Of a stretch of DNA of 64,000 nucleotides, positions 1 through 10,709 are shown piece after piece. Below the pieces are notes generated by a model. It was not told where the DNA came from. It saw only the letters and a program-made list of their open reading frames with translations, and did no database searches. A program made the position numbers and the translations under genes. Every line of letters starts with the position of its first letter. Position 1 is the stretch's first letter. Source of the stretch: Cheiracanthium punctorium (Eukaryota > Arthropoda > Arachnida > Araneae > Cheiracanthiidae); assembly GCA_038373885.1 (NCBI GenBank), contig JAWZYV010016601.1:682001-746000 (forward strand), read 5' to 3'.

Positions 1-324
1 CCTCCCGAAATTTTCGTCAATGCATTAGTAGCGTTTTATTTGCTTTGTTTCTGAAGATCAATTAAAGTTGAAAGAACTTTAGCGCTACCTATACCTTCCC
101 GAACTTCAATTTTAGTGTTACATATCCTCTCCGAAATTTTTTTTCTGGCTATGACCTTGTCAGAAATTGAGTTTCGATTTGAGAATTAAAATGTTATGTT
201 AAAATGTATAATTCGATTTCTCGTTTTCCCCGCCTCATTCCATAACGTGTTGGAACCGTCAATATCAGTTTAAGGCTCTTCCACATGAAAATCATGCAAC
301 TTTTGAACTTAAAAAAAAAAAAAA

Positions 325-800
325 AATCTGGAGTAACTCCACTCGACTTTCCGAACACTTGCGATTAAGATCACTTCCAACCATTTAAATACATTTAATC
401 AATAAATACTTCAGCAAAAATTCTTAGCTTTTCAATTTGAGCTCAATCGAATGTGCCGTTTAAACGCTAGCGCACTTTCAAATATCCCGCCCCCCCCCAT
501 AGGCTGTAATGTAAAAAAAAATCTTTGTCGTAGCCCTGTAGAAAAGGTCCTATACACTTCAAAACCAATAACGGTCTTGCGTCGATGGTTTATAGCATAT
601 ATACCCAATTTGAGCTCAATCGAATACCCCGTTTAGGAACTATCGTGTTCACTCACATAGATACAAACACACATACACACACACGCATACATCTCGTAAA
701 AATAGCAGAAAGGAATTCAGAAGACTTCAAAACGTGTCAATACATCAAAATCTCGAATTTTTTCATAATTAAAATATTTTCCTTACATGGTACGTGTTCT
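325..800 (+). repeat. interspersed repeat with about 170-bp internal monomers, copy 1
   Basis: Starts near ctggagtaactccactcgac. It contains the module caatttgagctcaatcgaat twice (near 435 and 604, about 169 bp apart), then an (AC)n tract and a conserved tail with the words gaattcagaagacttcaaaa and cgtgtcaatac. The same order recurs at 1852-2725. The tail is found inverted at about 13150-13270 and 16265-16385 inside the 12.8-17.7 kb repeat, so the two families share a module. No coding capacity; superfamily unknown. Confidence 0.7.
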
Positions 801-900
801 GAAAGTAAAAAAAGCAAAAAAAAAAAAACAACAACAAACTTAATGGAGCTGTACAATCGGAAAATTTTAGAATGTCGCTTCACAAGTTGCACTGTGAACT

Positions 901-1340
901 GACAGACATCGAGAATGTAGCTATATGAGTAGCGCAGTTGTCAGGGGAAAAAAAAAAAAAAAGCTGAACCTACGGAATTTCGCCGATATCTCCAAAAACG
1001 GTTCCTTTCTCGGCTCATTTTTTAACCCTTTGAGGCGCAACCCTTTCCCAAACGGTTAATAACAGACATTAGCAGCCGAGAAATTCGCGAAGGCCGCAAC
1101 TGGGAAAAAAAAAATTATATACCGCATTAAAATATTTCTCTCCAAGGCAGCAAAAAAACACGCGAACGAGTGACTCTTTCCCAGGATCCTTCGCTGCAAC
1201 AGCATATTATTATCCCTAACCCACATTTCTGTCGTTTGGGATCCAGTCGGTAATCACCGGTCCTACACAGAACCTACCATTATCATTAGATTTCTGTTCT
1301 TCTGCAAGTTCCGCAATCCGCAGAGATTTTCAAGACTTAC
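901..1340. other. gene-free stretch with a piggyBac-like MITE end
   Basis: Contains an A-run near 948 and, at 1023-1053, an isolated end of the TTAA-flanked MITE family (ttaaccctttgaggcgcaac). The rest is unique-looking and moderately GC-rich. No gene seen. Confidence 0.5.
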
Positions 1341-1602
1341 CACCGAGACAAAGGACTCGCCTAATTGCCCAAATGCGTTGCTGTACGTATACTTTCTGAC
1401 CTTTAGCCCCCGGTGGTGCAGTCCGGGTCCTCATTAAATTCGGGTGATACTTCACAACTGTTCTTTTCTCAGAGATACATCGTGAGGATGGGTCGGACAT
1501 TCTCCTGTCACCGAGAATGATGCATCGGTTTTCTCGCGTTTTCGGACCGAAGGTGATCAGGTCTTTGCATTCGCGCACTGCACAACGGATGGCAAACGGA
1601 TC
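1341..1602 (-). CDS. possible internal exon of unknown protein
   Basis: A relatively GC-rich stretch in otherwise AT-rich, repeat-filled DNA. On the minus strand it is open for 87 codons from a good acceptor (ggctaattacag|GATCCG) to a good donor (TCGGTG|gtaagt). The reading begins DPFAIRCAVRECKDLITFG and later includes VVKYHPNLMRTRTAPPG and QKVYVQQRIWAIRR. I do not recognise a family. It is not like the P450 exon expected to follow exon 5. It could be a host exon, untranslated sequence or an unknown element. Another stop-free stretch exists on the plus strand here, so coding is not established. Confidence 0.25.
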
Positions 1603-1851
1603 CTGTAATTAGCCTTCCCGTCCCGAGAGCAGTGGCGTGGTGGTGGTGGGGGGGGGCGGCAGAAATTTGCTTATGCCGTGCACCCAATTCTTTTTTTTCT
1701 TCTTCACCAGAGTCGTGCTTGGGGGTTTGGGCAAACTGAGAAACAGCCCAAGGACGCTAAAATTGAGGGCCACACACTGTCGAATGTATGGATGGCAAGG
1801 AGTCCAATAAATTTCCTGACCTACAACTGAAAACTGCGCATGCCAAGAAAA

Positions 1852-2725
1852 AAATCTGGAGTGACTCCACTCGACTTTCAGAACACTTACTATTAAGATC
1901 ATAACCAAACATTTAAATCAATTTGAATCGATGAATCATTCAAACATATATACCCAATGAAAGCTCCATCGAATGCGCCGTTTAAACGCTAGCGCACTTT
2001 CAAGAACTTCTCCCCATAGACCATAATGCACACCCTCCAAAAAAAGTATTCGAGCAAGAGAGAAATTTCCTATTTTAGATTTGAGAATTATAATTGAGTT
2101 TTTGAAAAACGCACAACTTGATAGAAATATGGAAAGTCATATTTATACATAGCCTAATTCATATTCCATTATAAATAATTTTTCATATACGAAACAACCG
2201 TAGGAAATTTCTCTCTTGCTCGAATACTTTTTTTGGAGGGTGTAAAAGAAATCTTTGTCGTAGCCCTGTAGAAAAACTACAAGTCCTATACACATCCAAA
2301 TCAATACCGATCTTACGAGGGTGGTTTATAACATGTATACCCAATTTGAGCTCCATCGAATGCACCGTTTAAACGCTAGCGCACTTTCAAGAATTTCCCC
2401 CATAGGCCATAATGTAAAAGAAATCTCGGTCGTTGCCCTGTAAAAAAACTATAAGCCCTATACACACCCAAATCAATACCGGTCTTGCGACGGTGGTTTA
2501 TAACATTTATACCGAATTTGAGCTCAATCGAATGCCCCGTGTAGGAGCTATTCTGTTCACTCACATACACACAAACACACACACATACATACATACATAC
2601 ATCTCGTAAAAATAGCATGAATGAATTCAGAAGACTTCAAAATGTGTCAATACACCAACATCTCGAAGCCGAATTTTTTCATGATGACAATACTTTCCTT
2701 ACATGGTACATGTTCGGAAAGTAAA
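1852..2725 (+). repeat. interspersed repeat with about 170-bp internal monomers, copy 2
   Basis: Second, longer copy of the family at 325-800. The monomer word (caatttgagctccatcgaat and variants) occurs near 1955, 2341 and 2515. After removing the 212-bp insert at 2031-2242 the spacing is regular at about 173 bp. It ends with an (AC)n/(CATA)n tract and the conserved tail. Short open frames across it are repeat artefacts. Confidence 0.75.
2031..2242. mobile_element. foldback MITE with 41-bp perfect inverted repeats
   Basis: Positions 2031-2071 (caccctccaaaaaaagtatt...) are the exact reverse complement of 2202-2242. The loop is about 130 bp and AT-rich. The unoccupied site is visible nearby: at about 2406-2424 the same repeat reads straight through ccataatgtaaaagaaatc, so the foldback interrupts that sequence after ccataatg. 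Target duplication is only 2 bp or unclear, so superfamily is open. Confidence 0.75.
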
Positions 2726-3141
2726 AAGTCAGGATTTCTCACATAGCTTTCATGAACGTTATTTTGTGAACGAAAATCCAAGTTTCGGGTTTATTTTTGT
2801 GGATTCTGGTTTATTTCGGGGGAAAAAAAGTTTATCATTTGCGTGACAAAATGAGGAGCCGCAAATGACAATAACATCTTACTGAAGTCCTGTTTATTAG
2901 ACTTTAAAGAGAAAATTGCGATTCCAATTCGTTTGAAATAGTTTTTTCAGATTACATAGTTTCATTTTTTTTTCTTCTTCTGCATATAGCAGGAAGGGCT
3001 GTTGTTCCCTCAAAACGAAATCGTTCGAATGCGAGAAATTCCGCATCTTTCGCAGAGCATGAAATTCGATTCAAAATTGAGTATGAAGTGTTATTTATTT
3101 TAGGTGGACGAAGATTCAATACATTGACCGTAGACATTTTG
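2726..3141. other. gene-free stretch
   Basis: AT-rich sequence with short homopolymers. No recognisable gene, repeat family or RNA. Confidence 0.4.
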
Positions 3142-3633
3142 TTAACCCTTTAAGGCGCAGTGATCCCGCTCTGGGAACACCCAACTCTGACGTTTTGACT
3201 GCTGCCAGCCACGAAGAATAGATTGGATTTCTATAAAAATAGTTGCGGGTGACCTAGCTCCACGAGAATCTTTTACTTTTTAGCACGTCATTTCCCCTAA
3301 AAAAATGGTCACGATTCTTTTGAACAGCACTGACATCTGCTGAAAAATGGGAGAATGCGAAGAACAGCGGAATAGATTGCCCAATGCTGAAAAAAGGGCA
3401 GCCGTTGCCATCGCTCGACTTAACTACCAGCAAGAGGGCGGACGATCGAAACGTTCATCGCGTGCCACAGATCTAGCGACCCTTTTTTGACGACAGCTGG
3501 CTGTGCCGGGCACAGCTGATCGTCCGCCATCGTCCGTTTCGATCGTCCGCCATCTTGCTAATAGTTAAGTCGAGCGATGGCAACGGCTGCCCTTTTTTCA
3601 GCATTGGGAAAGGGTTGCGCCTCAAAGGGTTAA
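3142..3633. mobile_element. piggyBac-like MITE, long form (492 bp)
   Basis: Bounded by TTAA at 3142-3145 and 3630-3633 with CCCTTT...AAAGGG ends, the hallmark of piggyBac-type insertion. The right half contains a near-palindrome: an agggcagccgttgccatcgc arm near 3399 and its reverse complement near 3575. The left 200 bp (gatcccgctctgggaacac) is shared with the copy at 39502-39910. No transposase. Related copies at 4471, 4918, 5202 and 39502. Confidence 0.75.
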
Positions 3634-3933
3634 ATGCCTTTTTTTTTTAAGCACTCGGGTGTTATTTTTTTCAAGCACGTGATTTTTTGTCTACGAGGCG
3701 CGCCGTGGTCACTTTTCCGTTTGATCCATGTTTTCTGCAGAGTGATTGGATATTGTAAGTGGAAACATGGACTATCCCTTCAGATGATTTTCAATCACCA
3801 GGATTCAATGGGGTCGAACGGATAGACAGTGGTTTCCAAAACAGAAAGCCATCTGGAGTTATGATTTTTATAGAGGGAAAACTGAATGAAACACTTTACC
3901 CGTGACTGCACGAGCCAGATCAAGGGTGTTCGA

Positions 3934-4130
3934 ATGGTCATTGCGTATATTCAAGATAAAGAGAAATCTGCAGTGACACACGCTAGTCCTCGGATTACTT
4001 ATGAAGATAAATTAGACGCTCTATTCGAAACTTTGCCCAAGGAGGATGATTGTAAGACTGTTTGAGTAGGAGATTTTAACATAGAATTCAATTCCGATCC
4101 ATGTTTACACGTTTTCCTCATGGATATGCC
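3934..4130 (+). pseudogene. endonuclease/exonuclease/phosphatase fragment of a LINE or Helentron
   Basis: The plus-strand reading MVIAYIQDKEKSAVTHASPR then DKLDALFETLPKEDDCKTV, an in-frame stop, and VGDFNIEFNSDPC resembles the end of an AP-endonuclease-like domain. The block hydrophobic-GDFN is the classic catalytic motif in LINE and Helentron endonucleases. Only this short segment is recognisable, a stop precedes GDFN, and no reverse transcriptase or helicase lies beside it. Treated as a decayed fragment; the exact parent element is uncertain. Confidence 0.35.
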
Positions 4131-4470
4131 CCCCCCTCCCTCCAGTACCTTGAGAAACGTATAAACGGTGCTCTACTGTAGTAGGAATGTTTCGTCCGTA
4201 AAGACTCGTGAACCCCCTAAAAATACGGGGGATGCACCCCCGGAATCGAAAAAGCTTCGAAGTTTTTCTGAGCACTCAAAATGCATTGGGGCGCGCTGCG
4301 CTGATTTCAGGCTGAAATGCAACATATATTCGTCGCCATTTTCCTCGCTTTCATGGACTTAGAAATGTTAAAGACTTTTTTTCATCACAAAGCTGAGGGG
4401 AGGGATTTGGACGTCGATAAAACTTCATGACTACGCAAAAATATTTCTCGCTGTAACGGGGATTGGTTCA

Positions 4471-4623
4471 TTAACCCTTTGAGGTGCAACCCTTTCCCAA
4501 TGCTGAAAAAAAGGGCAGCCGTTGCCATCGCTCGATTTAACAACCAGTAAGATGGCGCACGATCGAAACGCAACGGCTGCCCTTTTTTCAGCATTGGGAA
4601 AGGGTTGCGCCTCAAAGGGTTAA
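4471..4623. mobile_element. piggyBac-like foldback MITE (153 bp)
   Basis: TTAA at 4471-4474 and 4620-4623. The arms (ttaaccctttgaggtgcaac and its complement at the other end) run inward about 55 bp, leaving a short centre with gatggcgcacgatcgaaacg. This is the compact, almost fully palindromic form of the family. Confidence 0.85.
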
Positions 4624-4917
4624 ATGCTTCTTTCCTTGCGTCATCACCGCGCGATAAAGGGTTAAACAGGGGATTTTCAAAACTTTTTGGATCGAATGTA
4701 TTGAAATTTTCATTTTCGGGTTTTGTGCTGGAAAGGAAACTAAAAAAGAACCTTTTATTCCAGTTCCTAAGTAGACCGTGAGATTCACTAACAGCCCCTA
4801 TTTGTACATGATGGGTAATGTCTACATGATCTTAGATCTATAATTGCATGTGTCTACTGTTCAAATGTACTTCTAGTCGAAGGTTATTTTCCAGGACGAT
4901 GGAAAAATGGCGAGAGT

Positions 4918-5085
4918 ACTTAAGTCGAGCGATGGCAACGGCTGCCCTTTTTCCAGCATGGGGCAATCTATCCAACTGTTTTCGCATTCTTCCATTTTTC
5001 AGCAGATGCCAGTGCTGTTAAAAATAATCGTGAAAATTTTTTTACGGGAAATGACGTGCTAAAAAGCTAATGGATAGAAATCGCA
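4918..5085. mobile_element. piggyBac-like MITE, partial inverted copy
   Basis: Begins ttaagtcgagcgatggcaac and continues in the reverse orientation of the left half of the 3142-3633 element (tttttcagcagatgccagtg, gggaaatgacgtgctaaaaa). Neither terminal TTAACCC is present. Confidence 0.65.
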
Positions 5086-5201
5086 AAATTTTTGAATTCC
5101 AATTAATGCATTTTCATTTAGGGTAATATGGGGAAATTACGGGTCAATATTTTTCTGGGGTAAATAACGGTCACCAACTTTATAGCATTATTATTATTAT
5201 T

Positions 5202-5423
5202 TTAACCCTTTGAGGCGCAACCTTTTCCCAATGCTGAAAAAAAGGGCAGCCGTTGCCATCGCTCGACGCGCACAGCCAGCTGCGTCAAAAAAGGGTCTCT
5301 AGATCTGTGGCACGCGATGAACGTTTCGATCGTCCGCCATCTTGCTGGTAGTTAAGTCGAGCGATGGCAACGGCTGCCCTTTTTTCAGCATTGAGAAAGG
5401 GTTGCGCCTCAAAGGGTCGTTAA
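5202..5423. mobile_element. piggyBac-like foldback MITE (222 bp)
   Basis: TTAA at 5202-5205 and 5420-5423. The right end reads aaagggtcgttaa, a 2-bp disturbance of the normal aaagggttaa. The arms are the same agggcagccgttgccatcgc palindrome as in the other copies. Confidence 0.8.
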
Positions 5424-5828
5424 ATAGTGGAAGAAAGGGTATAGTCAGAGGAGAGACTATGGGCCCACCCAACCTCCGAAATTTTGAATTTTCCTTAACA
5501 AAATGGTAAAGATCAAGACTTTCTATGAGAAATTTCGAAATTTCCACTTTTTTGGCCTTCTGAAATTTTTTTTGGCTGCCTGCTTGCATGGAAGTATGAA
5601 TAAAAATGCTAATTTTTTCAATACTGCAGAAACATGCCATGCAAAAATGTCAACCTTTCAAATGCAGTTTCTCTATAGAGGTGACGAAACCTTCAAAACA
5701 AAATGTTGGTATTTTTTAGAGCATGGCTGTTTATTAAAGTATAATGCTCTTTTAAATTAATACTTTTAATTCTATTAATTATTTTCCGATTACTATTAAT
5801 TTAAAGTTTCTTTAAATAATTAATAATT

Positions 5829-6319
5829 TTAACCCTCTCGTCACCCTGAACCTCATAGGAGGCTCCTACTTCAAATAGCAATATTGAGAGAGAAAGCAAT
5901 TGAATTGAGTATTTTTTTTTCTTTCAGTGATATCAATATCATTCATTCATGTAGAAAGTATAGGAGGCTCTTCACTAGATGCATCCATCGTGCCTAGATT
6001 GCAGTACGAGTCTATTGAGATCCTTTTTTACAGCTTTCGCTTCATTGTTTCAGAAGAAAAATTAAGAAAATAGGGACGCTGCTTTTTGACCGTTTCTTTT
6101 CTTTTTAAGGTAAGTATAGTTATTTTCTTATTCCACAACCTATACCTAATATGTGCATCCTTTTAAATAAATTTTAGCGTAACAAAATGCTTAGAAAATG
6201 CAGAAATTAATATTACAAAAAAATATTTTTGCATGATTTATAATAGTATTTCAGATGCATTCAATGCTAGACAGTTTTATTTTCTCTGATTTTTCATAAT
6301 TCGGTGACGAGAGGGTTAA
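5829..6319. mobile_element. second piggyBac-like MITE family (491 bp)
   Basis: TTAA at 5829-5832 and 6316-6319 with a perfect 13-bp terminal inverted repeat CCCTCTCGTCACC / GGTGACGAGAGGG. The interior is AT-rich, includes cataggaggctcctac, and has no coding capacity. Distinct from the CCCTTTGAGG family next to it. Confidence 0.8.
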
Positions 6320-7409
6320 AGGATTAACAAATTTAATAAGATATAAATGATTGATCTAATACGACATCAAAAGGATTTCTGGATAGCAAAGGGACCCCCC
6401 CAAAGATTTTATCCCCGGGGCCCCGACTTGGCTCTCTGCGCCTCTGGCGATATATATCCAAAATTTGTAAACTTTGGCAATGATTAGGCCCGATAGAAAA
6501 AAAAGAAAACCTGTTACCTACAAAGATTTTAAAATCATCATGTAAGACAGTTGCAATCTTACTTGAAATTTAAAACTTGCCCTCTCTATAGACCTCAGAA
6601 TTCTTCTATATTAGACTCATAAATCTGTAATGATGTGAAAATTTTAAATTTGAAATGTACATTTTTAAAATTTTGGGCCGTATTTTTACTATTTTATCAT
6701 TACATTAAAAAATGGTTAACATGGTCAAAAGAGCGGGACCTTAGGCGTACGACTATTACGCTTTATGTAAAATCCACCACTGACGGAACCGTATTAGCAT
6801 GCGGTACCGTAGTGTCTACCCCCTCCACCTCCCAATCCACATGTAATCTGAAAAGTTTTCATGCATAAAAGTTTAATTTTTATTGACAGATTGTCAGAAC
6901 TTTGGGAATAAAATCTGCTTTAAACGGTTATTTCTACACAATTTTAATGAATAATATACTGCTAGTAAAATTATTGAATTTGTTGGAAAAGTTTCAATAA
7001 TGCTTTCTAACTTTTGTAACTTTATTTTTTAAACATTAATTTGATCCGAAATAGAGCCTTTGCTAAAGAACCGGACTGAGAATCAAAGACGACCTTGTAA
7101 GTGAACGCGTCCGTTAAATATGTAGAGCCGTCTATCCTTTTGCTGGGTTGTGAGCATTCAAAACTGCATCATTTTGTTAAAACATGATCAATTCCGGTTC
7201 TTGTACTACAAAACAAACAATCTACAAAATTTTCTAATCAAATTATAAGTCTTTTGTGTAAATAATTGAATTACTTATTTATTGTATTATTTTCAAGACA
7301 AAGTACATATTCACTCAAAGATGAAGGACAATTCCTTGTAGTGTCACGGGATCTCGACACCCGTGCTCATTTTTATGGTATACTGATTTTTTTTTTTAAG
7401 TGTCAAGCT
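6320..7409. other. gene-free stretch
   Basis: AT-rich, unique-looking. A GC-rich snippet at about 6395-6445 resembles a hAT terminus but no partner was found. No gene seen. Confidence 0.4.
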
Positions 7410-7595
7410 CAGAGACTGACAAAAGCGAGGGTAGACGGGGCAGCTACCTTGGGTCCCCAGTGAAAGGAGACCCCAAAATCAAGAAATGACAAAATAGTCT
7501 AAGTTAGAAATGTGTAAATATGTCTATATCAGTATTGAAAATGGCCACATCAGAGATATATCCCCCGGCCTTCATGTTGGCTTAGTCTGGCTCTG
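7410..7595. mobile_element. degenerate hAT MITE (186 bp)
   Basis: Ends cagagactgacaaaagc and, reverse-complemented, cagagccagactaagcc. Flanked by gtcaagct and atcaaact (6 of 8 match). A weak but family-consistent hAT-type insertion. Confidence 0.4.
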
Positions 7596-7939
7596 ATCAA
7601 ACTGTTTGACTTGAAATCTTAAGGTGAGCCCGCCATACCTCGACCTCAGCCTCCCCCCCCCCCCCCCATCCACACACACAAAAACGCAAATTGAGAAGGG
7701 AACTAATTTTTATTTTTAAGAATAAAAGGGATTTGAAACATCACAGGTTTTCTTAATTTCTCAAAAATTTTAAATTTTCCATGCAACAGTGAAAAATAAT
7801 AATATATAAAATTAGACAATTTATATGAGATGGTTTAAATTTATGGCGGATACAGAATATTGTTTTAGTAGAAGCTAACTAAAAAAATAGCTTATTTGAT
7901 CTAAACTAATGTGAAATAAAACAAAATGTTATCCTAAAG

Positions 7940-8092
7940 CAGGCACATAGCCAGAAAAAATTTCGGGGAGGGGGGGGGGGCGCAAAAGATGGAAAAGGCA
8001 GAATTCCTTTAAAAAACGCCTGATTTTTAGCATCCAGTTAACAAAAATCCAAATTTCGGAGGGGGTGACTGCCCCCCTTGGATACGCCCCTG
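7940..8092. mobile_element. hAT MITE (153 bp) with perfect 8-bp target duplication
   Basis: Flanked by identical TCCTAAAG at 7932-7939 and 8093-8100. Ends are caggcacatagccag and, reverse-complemented, caggggcgtatccaag. The subterminal aaatttcgggg and G-run are shared with the full-length hAT at 29924-34181, suggesting it may derive from or be moved by that family. Confidence 0.85.
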
Positions 8093-8100
8093 TCCTAAAG

Positions 8101-8920
8101 TAATATAATATTTTTCAGGAGAGGCTACTTAAAAGAAAAAAAGTTTAAAGGGATTATTACTAAATTAAATTATTAATTATATCAATTATAATCAACCTTC
8201 AATTGCTGTTGAATTATTTTCTTCCGAATTCTTTGATAACAATTTTCAAGTGAATAAAATTGAATAATAGATTAAATTTTAACACCTTTTAAGTACTGAT
8301 TTGAGCATTCTAAGATTTTGCTTACAGAAATTTAGTGAATTCTTTTTCATACTGCAGCATTTCTTTCCAGAGTTTATATTACTTTGGTAGAATTATTTAG
8401 CCTGCCATTTTGAATTTCTATATTTAGCACAATTACAGATTCTGCAGAAGGAAAATAAGTGTTTTATTCAATTTTTATTAGTTATAGAAAATCAATAATC
8501 GTAATGTTATCCTTAGAAAGGACTCACTGTAAATAATAATGATGATGATGATGAAAACGAAAAAAAAAACGCTTTAAACTAGAAAAAAAAATACTTATTT
8601 AAATTTGAACTCGTTTAAAACTTTAAATTCTAAATCACATCCAATAAACTATTACCTTTTTAAAAGTTATTTAACGTTCCTCCCTATGAATAAAAATCAG
8701 ATAATTATTTTCTGAAAAAAAAAGCAAACAAATAAAACAAGTGGTATATTAATAAATTGTACTAATATTTATAAATTAGATAGCCATTTTATAAATGAAT
8801 TTTCAATTTATCTACAGGAGAATGCTTTTCAAAGATTTATCGCTTTTTCGCCCCTTTTTCTTTTTGGATTTTCGAAGTAGACTACTTTGAATAAGTTTTG
8901 ACATAGCCATAAGCAGTGCC

Positions 8921-8951
<31 letters not shown>

Positions 8952-9093
8952 ATTAAAACATGAAAAAGTAAACCCTTATCCTCCCCCCCAACCACACGCA
9001 CACACATACGCACACCTATGTGTTAATTAAAATCCCAGTTTAATACGGAATTTATTTCTTTGAAATATCAACACTTCTCATATCAGCGTACCT
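8101..9093. other. gene-free AT-rich stretch
   Basis: Contains an A-run of nearly 30 at about 8922-8949 and an (AC)-rich tract near 8990. No gene or recognised repeat. It lies downstream of P450 exon 5, where later exons might be looked for; none seen. Confidence 0.4.
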
Positions 9094-9221
9094 CAGTAGC
9101 GTATGTATACTTGTGTCTGTGATAAGGGAGTGAAGAAGGCAAAGGAGTGAAGGTTTTGTAAGGCAAAAAATTCCTCATGGGAAGATTATGACACCCTATA
9201 CACCCTTTGGCTACGCCACTG
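9094..9221. mobile_element. hAT MITE (128 bp)
   Basis: Ends cagtagcgtatg and, reverse-complemented, cagtggcgtagcc. Flanked by gcgtacct (9086-9093) and ccgtacct (9222-9229), 7 of 8 identical. Confidence 0.7.
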
Positions 9222-9229
9222 CCGTACCT

Positions 9230-10559
9230 GAATGCATTTCTGGGGTCATAGCCCCCTAAAAGCTTCATTTACTGTTAATTGGCAATCATTTTTTTTTTTT
9301 TTTAGCGGAAACCAAAAGCTTTCTAAGAAAGTCTCCCCCCCCCCCCCTCCTTAGCGGATACCAAATTACGCTCAAATTGAATTGTGCGTAACATGTGCCT
9401 TCCCCCATTTCTGGAATACAAAGTACATTAAACCTCATAATTCAACTGAATACCCCTATTTTCTGCAAAACAAAAGAAATTTATTTCAAGTATTCAATTA
9501 AATTATTACACAAATATCTTTTCAGGTGGCGTGCTTTCCGGCGGCGTTTTTCCTACATTCCACACACACACACACACACATACACTCACATACAATCTCC
9601 TACAATTAAATCCCTTTCTAAATGTTCAGATAAATATGTATTACTTTCTTTTTCTTAAATGTAATCTTAAAAGATACTGTATAAAAGCCGTTTATTATCC
9701 CTTCCATGAATTGTATTCATGGGTGGTCAGTTTAACTCTTTAGAATCTCATAGCTGTTGATTCCCGTCGAAACGGCAGAAAATGGTCTGTCCGCCCTTTC
9801 CCTATAATCCGAAGACGGTCGATTGTATCTACTCCAGAATACAGGAAGGTATCAATGACAAAATTTTAAAGTAACTATGCTTCTCTCCCGCTTGACCGGA
9901 AATTCCCCCAGCGCTTAAACCCACTTAAACCTAATTCATCAAAAAAGGGTAAGGGAGAGGGAATTCCTAGAAGGCTATACTCCGTTTTTATGAGAATGAA
10001 GGCACTCGGACAGTTGGAGGAGATAAAGAATAATTTCCCTTCTTTTATCCAAAGAAAGGAAAAGGAATGCGCATTGCCGCTATTGTCAAGAACTATATTC
10101 TTCCCATCACAATTACTGTGATTTGTTTTAGAGAAAATATGCATCGAATTTCTCTCACCGGAAAAACGTTAAATGCGGGAAATCTAAAGTTATAGACGGG
10201 ATATTTTAACATTACAAGTATAGGAAGATATTTGGAACCAATAGAAAATGACGTTATAGGGGGGAAACCGGTTAATTCGGGTAACGTTAAACCGGGATTT
10301 CAGTATATTTATTATATAAGACCTTGCACGGGGAAAGTTCGCTTTCCCTCCCCCCTTTTCTAGCTCGGTTTGCGTAATGGGTGTCTTGTCATTATTTTTA
10401 GATGGATTGTTACTTTTGAACTTTGAAAGTTGGGGGGGGGGGGGCTTTACTTTTGGAAGTGAGGGGGCAGTCGCCTATGTCCAGGATTGCATGCTTTGAA
10501 CTCTCAAAATATAGTAAAAACTCTGAAAGTACTTCCTTATTCTGAAGTGTTTAACTTAC
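9230..10559. other. intergenic or intronic stretch below P450 exon 5
   Basis: Holds a T-run, C-runs and an (AC)n microsatellite at about 9561-9590. G-rich text at 10430-10490 resembles the inner end of the hAT MITE at 7940. No exon matching the next P450 segment was recognised. Confidence 0.4.
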
Positions 10560-10709
10560 TTGCTTCATTTTAGCAGTTGTAAAGGAAGGCGTCATGATAG
10601 AGCGAATGTCTTTCCATCGCTTATCCCTCAGTTGAACTAACTGTTGACTGAAACCTTCTACTCTTCTAGGTTTCTTTTTTGGATCTCTGTCTTGTCCTCT
10701 GAACATATT
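10560..10709 (-). CDS. cytochrome P450 (CYP3-clan-like), exon 5: C-helix WxxxR
   Basis: Fifth and last recognised exon, 150 nt, 50 codons, phase 0 at both ends. Acceptor is tctctcttatag|AATATG and donor AAGCAA|gtaagt. It encodes NMFRGQDRDPKKKPRR, then LVQLRDKRWKDIRSIMTPSF and TTAKMKQ. RWKDIR is the WxxxR motif of helix C, whose Trp and Arg contact the heme propionates. LRDxRWKxxRSIxTPxFTxxKMK is diagnostic of CYP3-clan proteins. Exons 1-5 together give 148 residues, about 30 percent of a normal P450 of about 500. Exons for the I-helix, ExxR and heme-Cys motifs were not found between 1 and 10559 and are expected further along the minus strand, outside the window. Confidence 0.95.

Noticed and set aside
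585..902. 105-codon plus-strand open reading across the AC-rich repeat
   Set aside because: It runs through the (AC)n tract giving THTHT residues and lies entirely in an interspersed repeat; no domain.
5299..5640. 113-codon minus-strand open reading
   Set aside because: Its 3-prime part is the piggyBac-like MITE palindrome; no domain recognised. Treated as chance.
10430..10490. Possible further hAT MITE
   Set aside because: One end resembles the 7940 MITE interior but no partner end or 8-bp duplication was found.
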